In this document: positions 28,078 to 38,126 of the stretch, piece by piece
Layout of the letters: each line of letters begins with the position of its first letter
Numbering within the stretch: the first letter of the stretch is position 1
Assembly (NCBI GenBank): GCA_933207985.1
Contig: OW240916.1
Span: 131,445,641-131,509,640, forward strand
DNA: 64,000 nt
Direction of reading: 5' to 3'
Origin: Pelobates cultripes
Lineage: Eukaryota; Chordata; Amphibia; Anura; Pelobatidae
Position numbers and translations under genes: made by a program
Notes under the pieces: generated by a model
The model's input: only the letters and a program-made list of their open reading frames with translations
What the model was told of the DNA's origin: nothing
The model's database searches: none

Positions 28078-28247
28078 TGCCTCAGGTATTAGCAGCTGCC
28101 ATGATGCTGGTTTTCTTGCTTCCAGTGCTCAGCTTGCAGGACAGTAGTAGCTGTAATTGCTACAGCAGGCACAATTACTTCCAAAAAGTCTATCACTGCC
28201 AGACTTGCAAGCTCCTGGTATCAAGTGTGTGAGAACAGATTAGGTTC

Positions 28248-28264
28248 AGATACTTCTGACACCA
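28248..28264 (-). other. Primer binding site
   Basis: TGGTGTCAGAAGTATCT begins immediately after the terminal CA of the 5' LTR, where a tRNA 3' end should anneal. The tRNA species was not identified. Confidence 0.6.
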
Positions 28265-28425
28265 TGTTTCAGTAGGTATAAATAAAGACACTGCAAGCTA
28301 TTAGTGTATAGCAGCCATGTTTCAGGAGATACAGGAAGGAAGTACACACCCCAACAGGAAACACTTGCAATAGAGAATAAACCATAGATTTAGTTGTATG
28401 TAAACCAAACATAACACCCATAACA
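28265..28425 (-). repeat. 5' LTR of the gypsy element
   Basis: 161 bp, closely matching 20477-20637. It contains a TTTATTTATACC promoter-like word on the minus strand near its 3' end. Confidence 0.9.
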
Positions 28426-28430
28426 ACCAG

Positions 28431-29100
28431 GATCAGAGTAATACAATGAATGGAGTCCCAAGACAAAAAAACAGAGCCTCTGTGCTGTAAATCCGACACG
28501 TTTTGTCTGAGTAGACTTCTTCAGGGATGTGTCTTCCTTTCCCCTCGACCTCTGCTTAAATAGTGTTGATGATCTTCTAATGTAATCCAGCTGGTGGGCG
28601 CGAAGGTATAGCGTGTGTACCACGCTGGAACGCTCCATGGTTTCCGGTGTCGTCATTTCCGGTCTTTATGTGCCTTCGGGCGAATGGAGTATGCATTCTA
28701 CCTTGGAACGCAAGTGCCGTGATATGGACTAACAAGGAGTAGCTGAACGATGTACACCTGTAAATGTGTAAATAAAAGTGTTCCATCATAGCTTGAATAA
28801 CCTTGCTAACATAACAAAATCACCCCAAATACAGGGAGAAGAATATCTAATAGTAAAAAATAGACAAAAAGTATATAAAAATGTAAAGAATATAAATATA
28901 AAAAAGAACATGTGATATATGTCTATAAAAAATTTAAATATTCAAGTGCTGATGGAGAACCTTGTGTATAAAAGTCAAAATACATGGAAATCCATAAAAA
29001 TAAATCAAAATAAGACTACACAAAGCACTAAACACACTTGATATACTTAATGTGTTAGTATTTATATGTGATATAGGATGCATATTTCCAATTTAATCTA
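28431..29100. repeat. Penelope-like pLTR-type sequence and AT-rich spacer
   Basis: On the minus strand CCCTGAAGAAGTC and CAAAACGTGTCGG near 28540-28490 resemble a degenerate hammerhead-containing Penelope pLTR (CTGAAGA instead of CTGATGA). The gypsy element inserted just left of it. From 28800 to 29100 the sequence is AT-rich with nothing recognisable. Confidence 0.4.
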
Positions 29101-29774
29101 TGTGGCGGAACCAGCCTCGCCACTGGACTTTGGAGAAGACTGATTGCCAGCCTCCTGCCATGTGACTATGGCCCCTGGGATGTATTGCCTGCTCTCCTGT
29201 ACTGCTGAGGATTGCTACCAACTACGTGGATTTGGCTATGGAGCTTGTGTAGTGCCCTCTGTTGGTAGCAACAGTAATATGCACTACCTGAATAGCAAGA
29301 CTGGTAATTTGCATATTCGGGTAGATTTGCATATCGCTAATTCTGCATGCAGGAGAGACATTTTGTGTTAATTATGGTCTTCCCCACCCATTTATAAATA
29401 TGTAATTATGTTATAATAAGTCACTGTATGTTGCCTGCTATGATTTGATTGTTTGTAATTTTATTGAGTTTTCACAGCAATGTTAATGTAATGACCATAT
29501 GGGCTAGTCCCAAGTAAAATAAAGTTTTAGACAGTTCTACTTCATCATCAATTTGGAGTCCTGTCTCTTATTGGGGGGAATCTGCTACAAGGGATTGCTA
29601 TGCTCTGCATATTCCCTTGCTATAATCACTCCTAAGCTCTTTTAAGAGCTTGTTCCTGCTTCACTCGGAAGGAAGAGAGGTTCTGCCTGCGGTGGTTGTG
29701 GTGTCGACTAGAGTGCTTGGAGCCCTCAAGAAGCGCTAGGAGCATCCATCAACGGAGGTACCCAGTCAGGTACA
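29101..29774 (+). mobile_element. Solo LTR B (674 bp)
   Basis: Starts TGTGGCGGAACCAGCC and ends CCAGTCAGGTACA. The 5-bp duplication ATCTA flanks it at 29096-29100 and 29775-29779. A TATA-like TTATAAATA lies near 29392 and a polyadenylation signal AATAAA near 29519, in the order expected of U3-R. It shares both end regions with solo LTR A. No internal genes remain. Confidence 0.85.
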
Positions 29775-29779
29775 ATCTA

Positions 29780-30700
29780 TAAATGGTCCACATCTATTAC
29801 TAAAAACATGTGTAAGTATAGAAAAAAACAATACAATGAAAAAATATATAAATGGAATATAATACATAGATAAAAAGTAGACAGATATAACCCAGAATGG
29901 AAAAGAATGGAGAAAAACAAAGAGAAAATATGGGACGGCGATAGACTGCAGAAACTGAAATTAAACTAGACGTACTAAGTCAATGTCTTGATTTAGACCT
30001 TGTTTTTAAATTCTTAGATTGTAGACCCATTGGGCTTCTTTTTTCTTCAGTTCTCTTTGTCTATCTCCCCCCTCCAGTGTTTTTCTGCTACATCAATTCC
30101 AATAGCTAAAAAAGAATCCCAGGTGAAAAGAGGATATGTGTTGCAGTGCTTAGGAACACTATGTTCAGTTTTGTTATTTTTTATGTTGTAAAAATGCTCT
30201 GCCAATCTAGTATGGAGTTTTCATGTGGTTCTGCTGTTGTATTGGGCTCCATATCTTCATTGTAGTAAATACTTAACAAAGATGGTAGAGCATTGTATAA
30301 ATTTTCTTATATTATATTCTTTTTTTGGTATATGTGCCTTTGAATCTATGAATTTTTATTTTTTGATGCTTACATGTGGAACATTTTCCACATCTAAAAA
30401 AACATTTTAAATCAAACAATCTGAATATTTTGGTTTTCCTTCTTTAAAAGGCTCGGGGCAAGTTGATTTTTCAAGTTATCAGCTTTTTTGTAGATAACTA
30501 TCGGTTTATCTCGAACAACCTTGCCAAGTATTTCATCTTTTTTTCAGTATATGCCAATGCCTTTTTAAGACGTTTTCAATCTTTTTTTGCTTGAGAATTA
30601 TATTTTGTTATAAAGGCATATTCAAGATTTTTTTATTATTATTTTCTCCATTCTTTAAACTAGTTTTATTTTGGGATAATAAGGTCTACATATTTTTCAC
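29780..30700 (-). pseudogene. Degenerate Penelope-like element, endonuclease-side part
   Basis: The minus strand near 30360-30400 encodes CGKCSTC, like the cysteine cluster between RT and GIY-YIG in Penelope-like elements. Further along, frames such as NTYPLFTWDSF and AIGIDVAEKHW near 30140-30080 are consistent with the C-terminal part. Many stops are present. It is a relic and the boundaries are approximate. Confidence 0.4.
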
Positions 30701-31219
30701 CCCTATTTATTTTTTCTGAATCATATCATTCCTTAATGTTAGAGACCTGTTCATTAAATACTTTTTTTATCTGAACAATTTCTTTTTATATGTGTCATTG
30801 GCCCTTAGGTATATTTGTGAGCCAAGGTGGATAATGTAGACTGTTTCGGTTTATTGCCGTATTGCAGTCAGTACTTTTAAAGAAAGTTTTACTGTTTAGT
30901 TGATTCTTTTACATTTTGGGTTATATCTAGAAAATTAATTTGAGTCTTATCTAAAACAGAAGTAAAATTTAAATTGTAATCATTACGATTAATACTTGCA
31001 ATAAAAAGGCTAAGACTTTAGGTGGGTGTTATATGTTGTGTATATAGAGTGGGTATATACGTCTGTGATTTACATATGCATAATATGCCCAGAAATGACA
31101 TTAATACATAATATATATGTAATGAAGGCTTAGCACTTTTTTTTGGAGGGATAATATTGAACAAGGGGTGTGGCCATGTAGGGGCGCTGTGAAGAATTTT
31201 CTCACAGGGCACCTAAAGG
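30701..31219. other. AT-rich spacer, nothing recognised
   Basis: No motif, tandem array or open frame with recognisable features on either strand. Confidence 0.35.
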
Positions 31220-32066
31220 CAGAGGCATAATTAGAAACCACCGTGTCCGGTTTGAAAATTGCCATGGGGCCTTCCCGTGTGTCTTATCAACCCCCCCGGC
31301 ACTCCATGTGACTCATTTCCCCCCACCACCGCTCCACGTGTCTCATGACACATACACACTGAAAGACACACATACTGACAGACACACACACACTGACAGA
31401 CACACACACACTGACAGACACACACAAACTGACAGACACACACACACTGACAGACACACATACACCGACAGACACACACACACACTAACAGCCACACATA
31501 TGCTGACAGACACACACAAACTGACAGACACACACACACACACTGACAGACACACACACACACTCACACATTCTTGCACACCCTCACCAATTAATTTAAC
31601 TTTTTTGAGGCCCATCCAGCCTCCCTACCTTTGGGTCCTCTCCATGGGGCTGTGCTATGATAGCTACTTTCTCCTCCTGTGCGCTGTTTAGTATGCCAGG
31701 GCCGGAATTACTTCATATTCCGGCTCCCGGCAACACAGAGGGAGTGCGAGGGAGGAGGAAGGAACTGTCAGATCAGTGCTCCCTCGCTGCCACCGAATGC
31801 TGCCTGCCTCCTGTCCTCCCCTAGGTATATTATTATTATTATTGCCATTTATATAGTGCCAACAGATTCCGTAGCGCTTTATATATCGGCAGAGTAGACA
31901 CCTGCCATCCAGGTTAAGCAGCTGCCTTCTCTGCCTCACTATACATGCGGCGATTTAACTAGGGCACCCCGTCACAGTTCTCTTCTCAGCGGGCCATGGT
32001 TGCAGGGGTCAGCAGGGAGGCCCGGCTGTGGCTGCGACCCCTGCAACCATGGTAGTTCTGCCACTG
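31220..32066. mobile_element. hAT-like non-autonomous element
   Basis: Left end CAGAGGCATAATTAG and right end (reversed) CAGTGGCAGAACTACC. The flanks CCTAAAGG (31212-31219) and CCTAAGCC (32067-32074) match at five of eight bases, suggesting a decayed 8-bp duplication. A CACACTGACAGACA array fills 31345-31570. A short ATT repeat and TATAGTGCCAACAGATTCCG occur at 31828-31872. No transposase. Confidence 0.6.
31345..31570. repeat. CACTGACAGACACACA minisatellite
   Basis: About 14 tandem units of 14-20 bp inside the hAT-like element. Confidence 0.9.
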
Positions 32067-32074
32067 CCTAAGCC

Positions 32075-32599
32075 TAGCCCTGGTCCTGACTTGAAAAGGC
32101 TGCACATAAGAGAACTGCAGCTGTTTCAAGCTGTTTTTTCGATAAACCCCAATAAAAAATACAATTTAAAAAATGCATGCATGTTGTCATTTGGAATATA
32201 TCTACTAAACAGTGATTTTTATTTATTTTGTATTTGGGAGGTTCAGTGTCCCTTTAAATATACTGAAAACTATGTCTCTAATTTCCCAAGAAAGTAATCA
32301 ATTGCAATTCTACAAGCAATAACATATAATACTGTACAATGCATTGCTGTCAAACTAACCAAAAATTATACTAACGTATAAGATGCAGATTTCTTTGACA
32401 GGCCAGTTCATAACTTTAAAACCGCCAAATATTTTTCTCTGCTTATTTAGGATAATGCTAATTACCATCACTAATATTTATTTCAGTACTTTCTGGACCA
32501 GATTTATGTGAGAGGGTTTGGAGAGACAGGACTTTTGATCACTTACCATACTATCTGTGGTCAGAGAAAAAACAGGCAACTGTGGAGTAGTGCGTATGC
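32075..32599. other. Spacer with MITE relic
   Basis: A GGTTCAGTGTCCCTTTAAAT word near 32239-32258 is a decayed end of the TTAA-type MITE family. Otherwise AT-rich with no gene. Confidence 0.35.
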
Positions 32600-32603
32600 T
32601 TAA

Positions 32604-32987
32604 AGGACCACTCTAGGCACCCAGACCACTTCAGCTTAATGAAGTGGTCTGGATGTCAGGTCCAGCTAGGGTTAACCCATTTTTTCATAAACATAGCAGT
32701 TTCAGAGCCTTCCCCTATTTCCTCTAGCGGCTGTCTCATGAATGCTTTCCTATGTGACCGGCTGAATGCGCGCGCAGCTCTTGCCGCGCGTGCGCATTCT
32801 GCCGACGGGGAGGAGAAGAAGGGGATCGGAGGAGGAGAGCTCTCCGCCCAGCGCTGGAAAAAGGTAAGTTTTAACCCCTTTCCACTTTCCAGAGCCGGGT
32901 GGGAGGGGGTCCCTGAGGGTGGGGGCACCCTCAGGGCACTATAGTGCCAGGAAAACGACGATGTTTTCCTGACACTATAGTGGTCCT
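32604..32987. mobile_element. Kolobok-like MITE, copy 3 (internally deleted)
   Basis: TTAA at 32600-32603 and 32988-32991 flanks the same termini as copies 1 and 2. Compared with them it lacks about 90-110 bp around the central hairpins. Confidence 0.8.
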
Positions 32988-32991
32988 TTAA

Positions 32992-33144
32992 CTGTACAGG
33001 ATGTGAACAAAAAAGTCTATCCGAGAGTGCTAAAACCCATCGGGGCAGCTCCTGGTATAACTCACAAAGCCATTCTCTATTGAGCCCACAGCGTCTCTAA
33101 TGGATGCATTGGTGATCATCTCCCTAAACAGTTCCGTTTAAATG
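32992..33144. other. Unassigned sequence between MITE and LINE
   Basis: Contains GAGAATGGCTTTGTGAG (reverse strand) and no recognisable ORF. It marks where the LINE sequence ends. Confidence 0.3.
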
Positions 33145-33470
33145 TTACATCCTGCTTGTTTGTATTATGGGGGCTGCATCCACCTGGGGGTTGTGTTCGT
33201 CTGTCCCTTTTTTGGAGGGGCGTACACTGAGATGAAGCTGGCTGGTTCCCCAGCCCAGGAGCAGTCCACTACTAAGAACTGACCACAAACAAGCTCTCGG
33301 ACAGAGTCCACTGTGAAACGCAAACTCCTCTCCCCCCCCCCGAACCAGAAAAATAGGCCGTGCATCCAGTCCTTCGCCAAGTGGCGATTGGACTTGGTGA
33401 AAGGAATGGAACATTCCTGCAACATGAACACATTACAATTCTGAGATGCAAAGTTTCCTAGCACATGCAA
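33145..33470 (-). pseudogene. LINE ORF2 endonuclease fragment (AP-endonuclease type)
   Basis: QNCNVFMLQECSIPF carries the Glu that binds metal in EEP-type nucleases. FVDS/CGQFLVVDCSW and ASFISVYAPP match the conserved strand and the NVYAPP-like box. Two overlapping frames share this content through a frameshift. The nuclease would nick target DNA for target-primed reverse transcription. Truncated after VYAPPKKG. Confidence 0.7.
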
Positions 33471-33564
33471 CTTATCCTTAATACTCCAATAGTGGTGAGA
33501 ATAGAAATAGATACAATAGTTAACGTAAGGGAGGTAAAGGACATATTACTGTCAGATGTGAAAC

Positions 33565-34438
33565 TCAGTTACCCTGTTGGGGGACACTTATTCCTACTCC
33601 TCTTCCTTGATCTGTAATGTTTGATGGTGAGGGGGGCATCTTCACCTGAACTAGCTCATAGAGGAGGAGTTGGAAGCTCTCCAGAGTTTCTAGGAGTTGC
33701 GGTTCTGGGATTGAGGCTGTCTTGAACTCCAGGGCTTCCATGAGTTCCTCCATCTCTAAATCAGATGACTCTGCAGGGGAGGGGAAGGTTGTTTTTGGTG
33801 CCTTCTTTTGTTGTGAGCCTTTGGATGGACTTAAGTCTTCTGCCTCTGCTTCATCGCGACTTTATGTTTCCACTGACAGGGTCCTCACAGTTGTTTATCG
33901 AGGGGTGTGACTGCAGCAGGAAACATAGGGGGAAAAGCGTCTGGGGAGGAGGGTGCAGCAGTGAGGCAGACAGTAAAGTCTGCTGCAATGGGGAAGGGGT
34001 AATGGTAGGGAGGAGTGGGGTTGGGGTAAGGTTGGAGATGGTGGGTAAGAGGTAGGGTAGAGGGCAAATGGGACTGGAAGAGGAGAGTGCTGGTTTGATA
34101 GGAGGGTGGTAGTAAGGTGAGGGGTGAGTTTTTTTACCCTTCTTTTCATTGGTTTCATTTGGAAGGCTGGAGGTGGGACTGTTGGTGGCCGCCTCTTGCT
34201 TCCTATCACTCCATAGCTTTTGGTCCTCTTTGGACAATCCTTGCATGTGTGATGCTTCCCTACACATGCTACAAGTTATTTTCCTAGGGCAGTTCTCAGA
34301 CTCGTAACCCTCCATCTTGCAGATCCTGCAGACAGATGCCTTGCAGTCCTTTTCCTGGTGTCCAGGCTGGTTGCACTTCCAGCATTTCTTGATAGGGAGC
34401 ATATCGACTGAGTTACCTAGGTAGACGCACTGTGGCAA
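33565..34438 (-). pseudogene. LINE ORF1 C-terminal part with three zinc knuckles
   Basis: Residues 19-32 form CX2CX4HX4C (CWKCNQPGHQEKDC). Residues 37-50 form a variant with Tyr for His. Residues 56-64 start a third. A Pro/Ser/Leu-rich region and a Glu-rich C-terminal piece (MEELMEALEFK) follow after frame changes. Such ORF1 proteins bind LINE RNA. Its N-terminal part lies beyond the hAT insertion at 39849 and up. Confidence 0.7.
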
Positions 34439-34915
34439 ATGTTGGAAGACACCAGGGGATGAAGAGTCCTATCTGAGGCAACGATCAGGAATAGTGATGC
34501 ACCGAATGGTTCGCCGGCGAACAGTTCCTGGCGAACATAGCGTGTTCGCGTCCGCCACGGACGGCGAACACATGCGCGGTTCGATCCGCCCCCTATTCGT
34601 CATCATTGAATAAAATTTGACCCTGTACCTCACAGTCAGCAGACACATTCCAGCCAATTAGCAGCACATCCTCCCTAGCAGACCCTCCCACCTACTGGAC
34701 AGCATCCATTTTAGATTCATTCTCAAGCTGCATGCTTAGTGAGAGGAGGGAAAGTGTAGCTGCTGTTGATTAGATAGGGAAATGCATAGCTAGGTTATGG
34801 TATACAGTGTCCACTACAGTCCTGAAGGACTCATCTGATCTCTGCTGTAAGGACAGCACCCCAAAAAGCCCTATTTAGGGCTAGAACATCAGTCTGCTTT
34901 TTTTTTTTTCTGTGT

Positions 34916-36480
34916 AATGTAATTGCAGTTAGTTGTCTGCCACTGCTGCCAGCTTCTGTGTCAGGCTCACAGTGCCCATTTCCCCAGTCAGTGCCACCAA
35001 TTACATCTGGTGTCACAATAGCTTGGATTTAAAAACAAAAAACTTTTTTCACTGTTATAGATTGAATAGCACTCAGTTGTCTGCCACTGCTGCCAGCTTC
35101 TGTGTCAGGCTCACAGTGCATACTGTGCCCATTTCCCCAGTCAGTGCCACCACTTACATATGGTGTCACAATAGCTTGGATTTAAAAACAAAAAACTTTT
35201 TTCACTGTTATAGATTGAATAACAGTCAGTGTCCTTAAAGCGGGTGTGTTAGGCTAACAGTGGATACGGTGACCAGTGCCACCACTCACTGGTGTCATAA
35301 TAGCTTGCATTTAAAAACAAAAAACTTTTTTCACTGTTATAGATTGAATAGCAGTCAGTGTCCTTAAAGCGGGTGTGTCAGGCTCACAGTGGATACTGTG
35401 CCCATTTGCCCAGTGCCACGATATCTGGTGTCACAATAGCTTAAGCTTGACATTTAAAAAGAAAAAAAATTTTTTTCACTGTAATAGATTGAATAGCAGT
35501 TAGTTGTCTGCAAGCGTCTAGGTGTCAGGCCTCTTTCAGCGTGTGCTCTGCAGACCTCTGCCCGTGTACTTTGCCACTCATATCTGGTGTCTCTATAGCG
35601 TGCTTTTACAAAGAAAAAAAGTTTTTCAGTGTAAGCTAATAGCAGTCAGTGTCCTTAAAGCGGGTGTCAGGCCTCCTTAAGCGTGTGCTCTGCAGATTTT
35701 TACCCGTGTACTTTGCCACTCATATCTGGTGTCTCTATAGCGTGCTTTTACAAAGAAAAAAAGTTTTTCAGTGTAAGCTAATAGCAGTCAGTGTCCTTAA
35801 AGCGGGTGTCAGGACTCCTTCAGCGTGTGCTCTGCAGACCTCTGCCCGTGTACTTTGCCACTCATATCTGGTGTCTCTATAGCGTGCTTTTACAAAGAAA
35901 AAAGTTTTTCAGTGTAAGCTAATAGCAGTCAGTGTCCTTAAAGCGGGTGTCAGGCCTCCTTCAGCGTGTGCTCTGCAGACCTCTGCCCGTGTACTTTGCC
36001 ACTCATATCTGGTGTCTCTATAGCGTGCTTTTACAAAGAAAAAAAGTTTTTCAGTGTAAGCTGGTGTCACAATAGCATGCATTTAAAACCAAAAAACTTT
36101 TTTCACTGTTATAGATTGAATAGCAGTTAGTTGTCTCAAAGCGGGTGTGTCAGGCTCACAGTGGATACTGTGCCCAGTGCCACCACTCACTCACTGGTGT
36201 CACAATAGCTTGCATTTAAAAACAAAAAACTTTTTTCACTGTTATAGATTGAATAGCAGTTAGTTGTCTCAAAGCGGTGTGTCAGCCCTACAGCGTGTAC
36301 TCTGCCAGTTCACAGTGCCACTCATATCTGGTGTCATAATAGCTTGCATTTAAAAACAAAAAACTTTTTTCACTGTTATAGATTGAATAGCAGTTAGTTG
36401 TCTGCCAGCGGGTGTGTCAGGCTCACAGTGGATACTGTGCCCAGTGCCATCACTCACTCACTGGTACCCGGACGAAATTT
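34916..36480. repeat. Left internal minisatellite of the hAT element
   Basis: About ten degenerate units of 130-195 bp, marked by AAAAACTTTTTTCACTG, GATTGAATAGCAGT and CCTTAAAGCGGGTGTCAGG. They differ in length by small indels. Confidence 0.85.
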
Positions 36481-36706
36481 CTTTTCACAAAAGGCAATCC
36501 CCAACCTGTACTCGATTGTGCAAAAGGAAATAATGGCATGTCTGGCACACAGTGTTGGGGCAAGGGTCCATCTGACCGCTGATACCTGGTCTGCAAAGCA
36601 TGGTCAGGGCAGGTATATCACCTACACTGCGCATTGGGCAAACCTGCTGACGGCTGCCAAGCATGGAATGCGTGGCTCTGCAGAGGAGTTGGTGACACCG
36701 CCATGA
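36398..36706 (+). pseudogene. hAT transposase remnant
   Basis: After an N-terminal part made from the array, the frame encodes FSQKAIPNLYSIVQKEIMA and VHLTADTWSAKHGQGRYI. These match the start of the hAT catalytic core, where the first Asp of the DDE triad lies (ADTW). AHWANLLTAAKHG follows. About 70 residues of the usual 600 or more survive, so it cannot act. It shows the element descends from an autonomous hAT. Confidence 0.7.
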
Positions 36707-36814
36707 CTTGCAGGCAGGCCTGCTGCCACCTCCTCTACTCCCTCCTACTCCATCCTCTTCCATAACCTCCTCGGCTGAGTCCTCTTCTGCTGCTGCGTCT
36801 TGCTCCACATCAGC

Positions 36815-36858
36815 GGATAGGGGACGTAACAGGGATTAAACTGATAAGAATAGTACTA
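36815..36858 (-). repeat. U2-snRNA-like tract 1 (inside hAT)
   Basis: The minus strand reads TAGTA, then TTCTTATCAGTTTAAT, then TACGTCC and CTATCC, close to U2 nucleotides about 34-80. It begins about where the U2 fragment at 40988-41025 stops, but lies 4 kb away inside a different element. Confidence 0.6.
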
Positions 36859-36879
36859 CTTAACACACCACTCCTATCT

Positions 36880-38125
36880 GGTGGCACATTAGATTGCACG
36901 CGCAGTGCCCCAAATTTGTTGTGATCTGTGAGTAAGGTAAACGGTTGTCCATACAAGTAAGGTTGCAGCTTTTTGAGGGCTTGGCTCAGTACTGCTCCCA
37001 ATCCAAACATAGAAGCGTCTGTATGGACGAGAAAGCGTTTAGTTGGATCAGGAGCAGAAAGTACAGGTGATTTAATGAGCGCCGTCTTGAGCTGTTAAAA
37101 GGCCTGTTCACACTCTGGGGCCCATACTACTATCTTGGGGAGGTTTTACGCGTTCCTATATGGCACTTACTGGGCTTTAGGGTCAGTCCGGCCTCCCTAA
37201 TCCGGTCTAGTACGGCTCCTATGTGGGTCATGTGTTAGGGCCAGGAGCAGCTAAAAATGGCTATATCATCCAAATAGGCGCAGGCATACTCCTAAAACCC
37301 ATCCAGTAGCCAATCTACCATCCTCTGAAAGTTAGCCGGGGCATTCTTCATCCCGAATGGCATGGCCTTAAACTGATACAGGCCAAACGAGGTGACAAAT
37401 GCCGACTTGTGGATGGTGTCCTCGGCTAATGGAATTTGCCACTAACCCTTGCACAGATCTATTGTGGTGAGGTACTGGCCTCTGGCCATTTTGTCTAGGA
37501 GCTCGTCTATCCGGGGCATAGACGAGGCGTCTGAGGTTGTTTTATCGTTTAGCCTCCGGTAGTCTACACAGAAACGGGTCGTGCCGTCCCGTTTCGGTAC
37601 TAGTACTACCAGGGAGGCCCAGGGGCTGTCAGAGTGTTCTATCACCCCTAACTGCATCATTTCCTCAATTTCTTTCTGAATATTTTCTTTAACTGCTTCG
37701 GGTATGCGATAGGCGGTTTGGCGAAGGGGGGTCTGGTCTAGGGTTTCAACTTTGTGAGTGGTTAATGGACTGTACCCAGGAAGGTTGGAAAACGTGGCCC
37801 CCTTGTCCTGCATTAGTCTTTGGACCTGGGTTCGCTCCTGGGGGTCTAACCATTCTCCTAACTGTACTTCTCCCAGGTCTCCGCTCTGGCCCTCTAGGTC
37901 TAGGAGATCTGGGAGTGGCAAATTATCATAATCTTCAGTGGCAGGTGCACAGATCGCGGTTACCTCTTCCGTGCGCTCGTGGTATGGCTTGAGCATGTTC
38001 ACATAGAGCATGCGCTTGCCTCCCGTGCCTGTGACCGCACCGATCACAAAGGTGGTATCACAAACCTGCTCTACCACCTTGTATGGGCCCTGCCAGGAAG
38101 CCTGCAACTTGTCCTTGTGGACAGT
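36880..38125 (-). pseudogene. Gmr1-like gypsy fragment: integrase C-terminus, RT, RNase H
   Basis: One frame (38107-37442) starts with ASWQGPYKVVEQVCDTTFVI, an integrase C-terminal fold. After an acidic linker it passes in frame into an RT: HKVETLDQTPLRQTAYRIP, GVIEHSDSPWAS, RFCVDYRRLND and TTIDLCKG (first Asp). After a stop, AMPFGMKNAPANFQR and the YLDDIAIF box follow. RNase H (YGQPFTLLTDHN) is near 36960. Integrase before RT is the copia-like order known for Gmr1-group Ty3/gypsy elements of deuterostomes. It is a truncated fragment inside the hAT, with no LTRs seen. Confidence 0.8.
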
Positions 38126-38126
38126 G

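Larger units (their letters stand above)
20477..28425 (-). mobile_element. Full-length Ty3/gypsy LTR retrotransposon, multiply interrupted
   Basis: 161-bp LTRs at 28265-28425 (5') and 20477-20637 (3') begin TGTTATGG and end in CA on the minus strand. A 5-bp duplication, ACCAG, flanks the element at 20472-20476 and 28426-28430. A primer-binding-site-like TGGTGTCAGAAGT follows the 5' LTR, and the purine tract AAAAGAAGGAGA precedes the 3' LTR. Domains run gag, protease, RT, RNase H, integrase, the normal gypsy order. Four insertions break it: hAT (20703-22474), solo LTR (24135-25138), Kolobok-like MITE (26196-26668) and a small hairpin MITE (27198-27270). Stops and frameshifts make it inactive. 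Confidence 0.9.
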
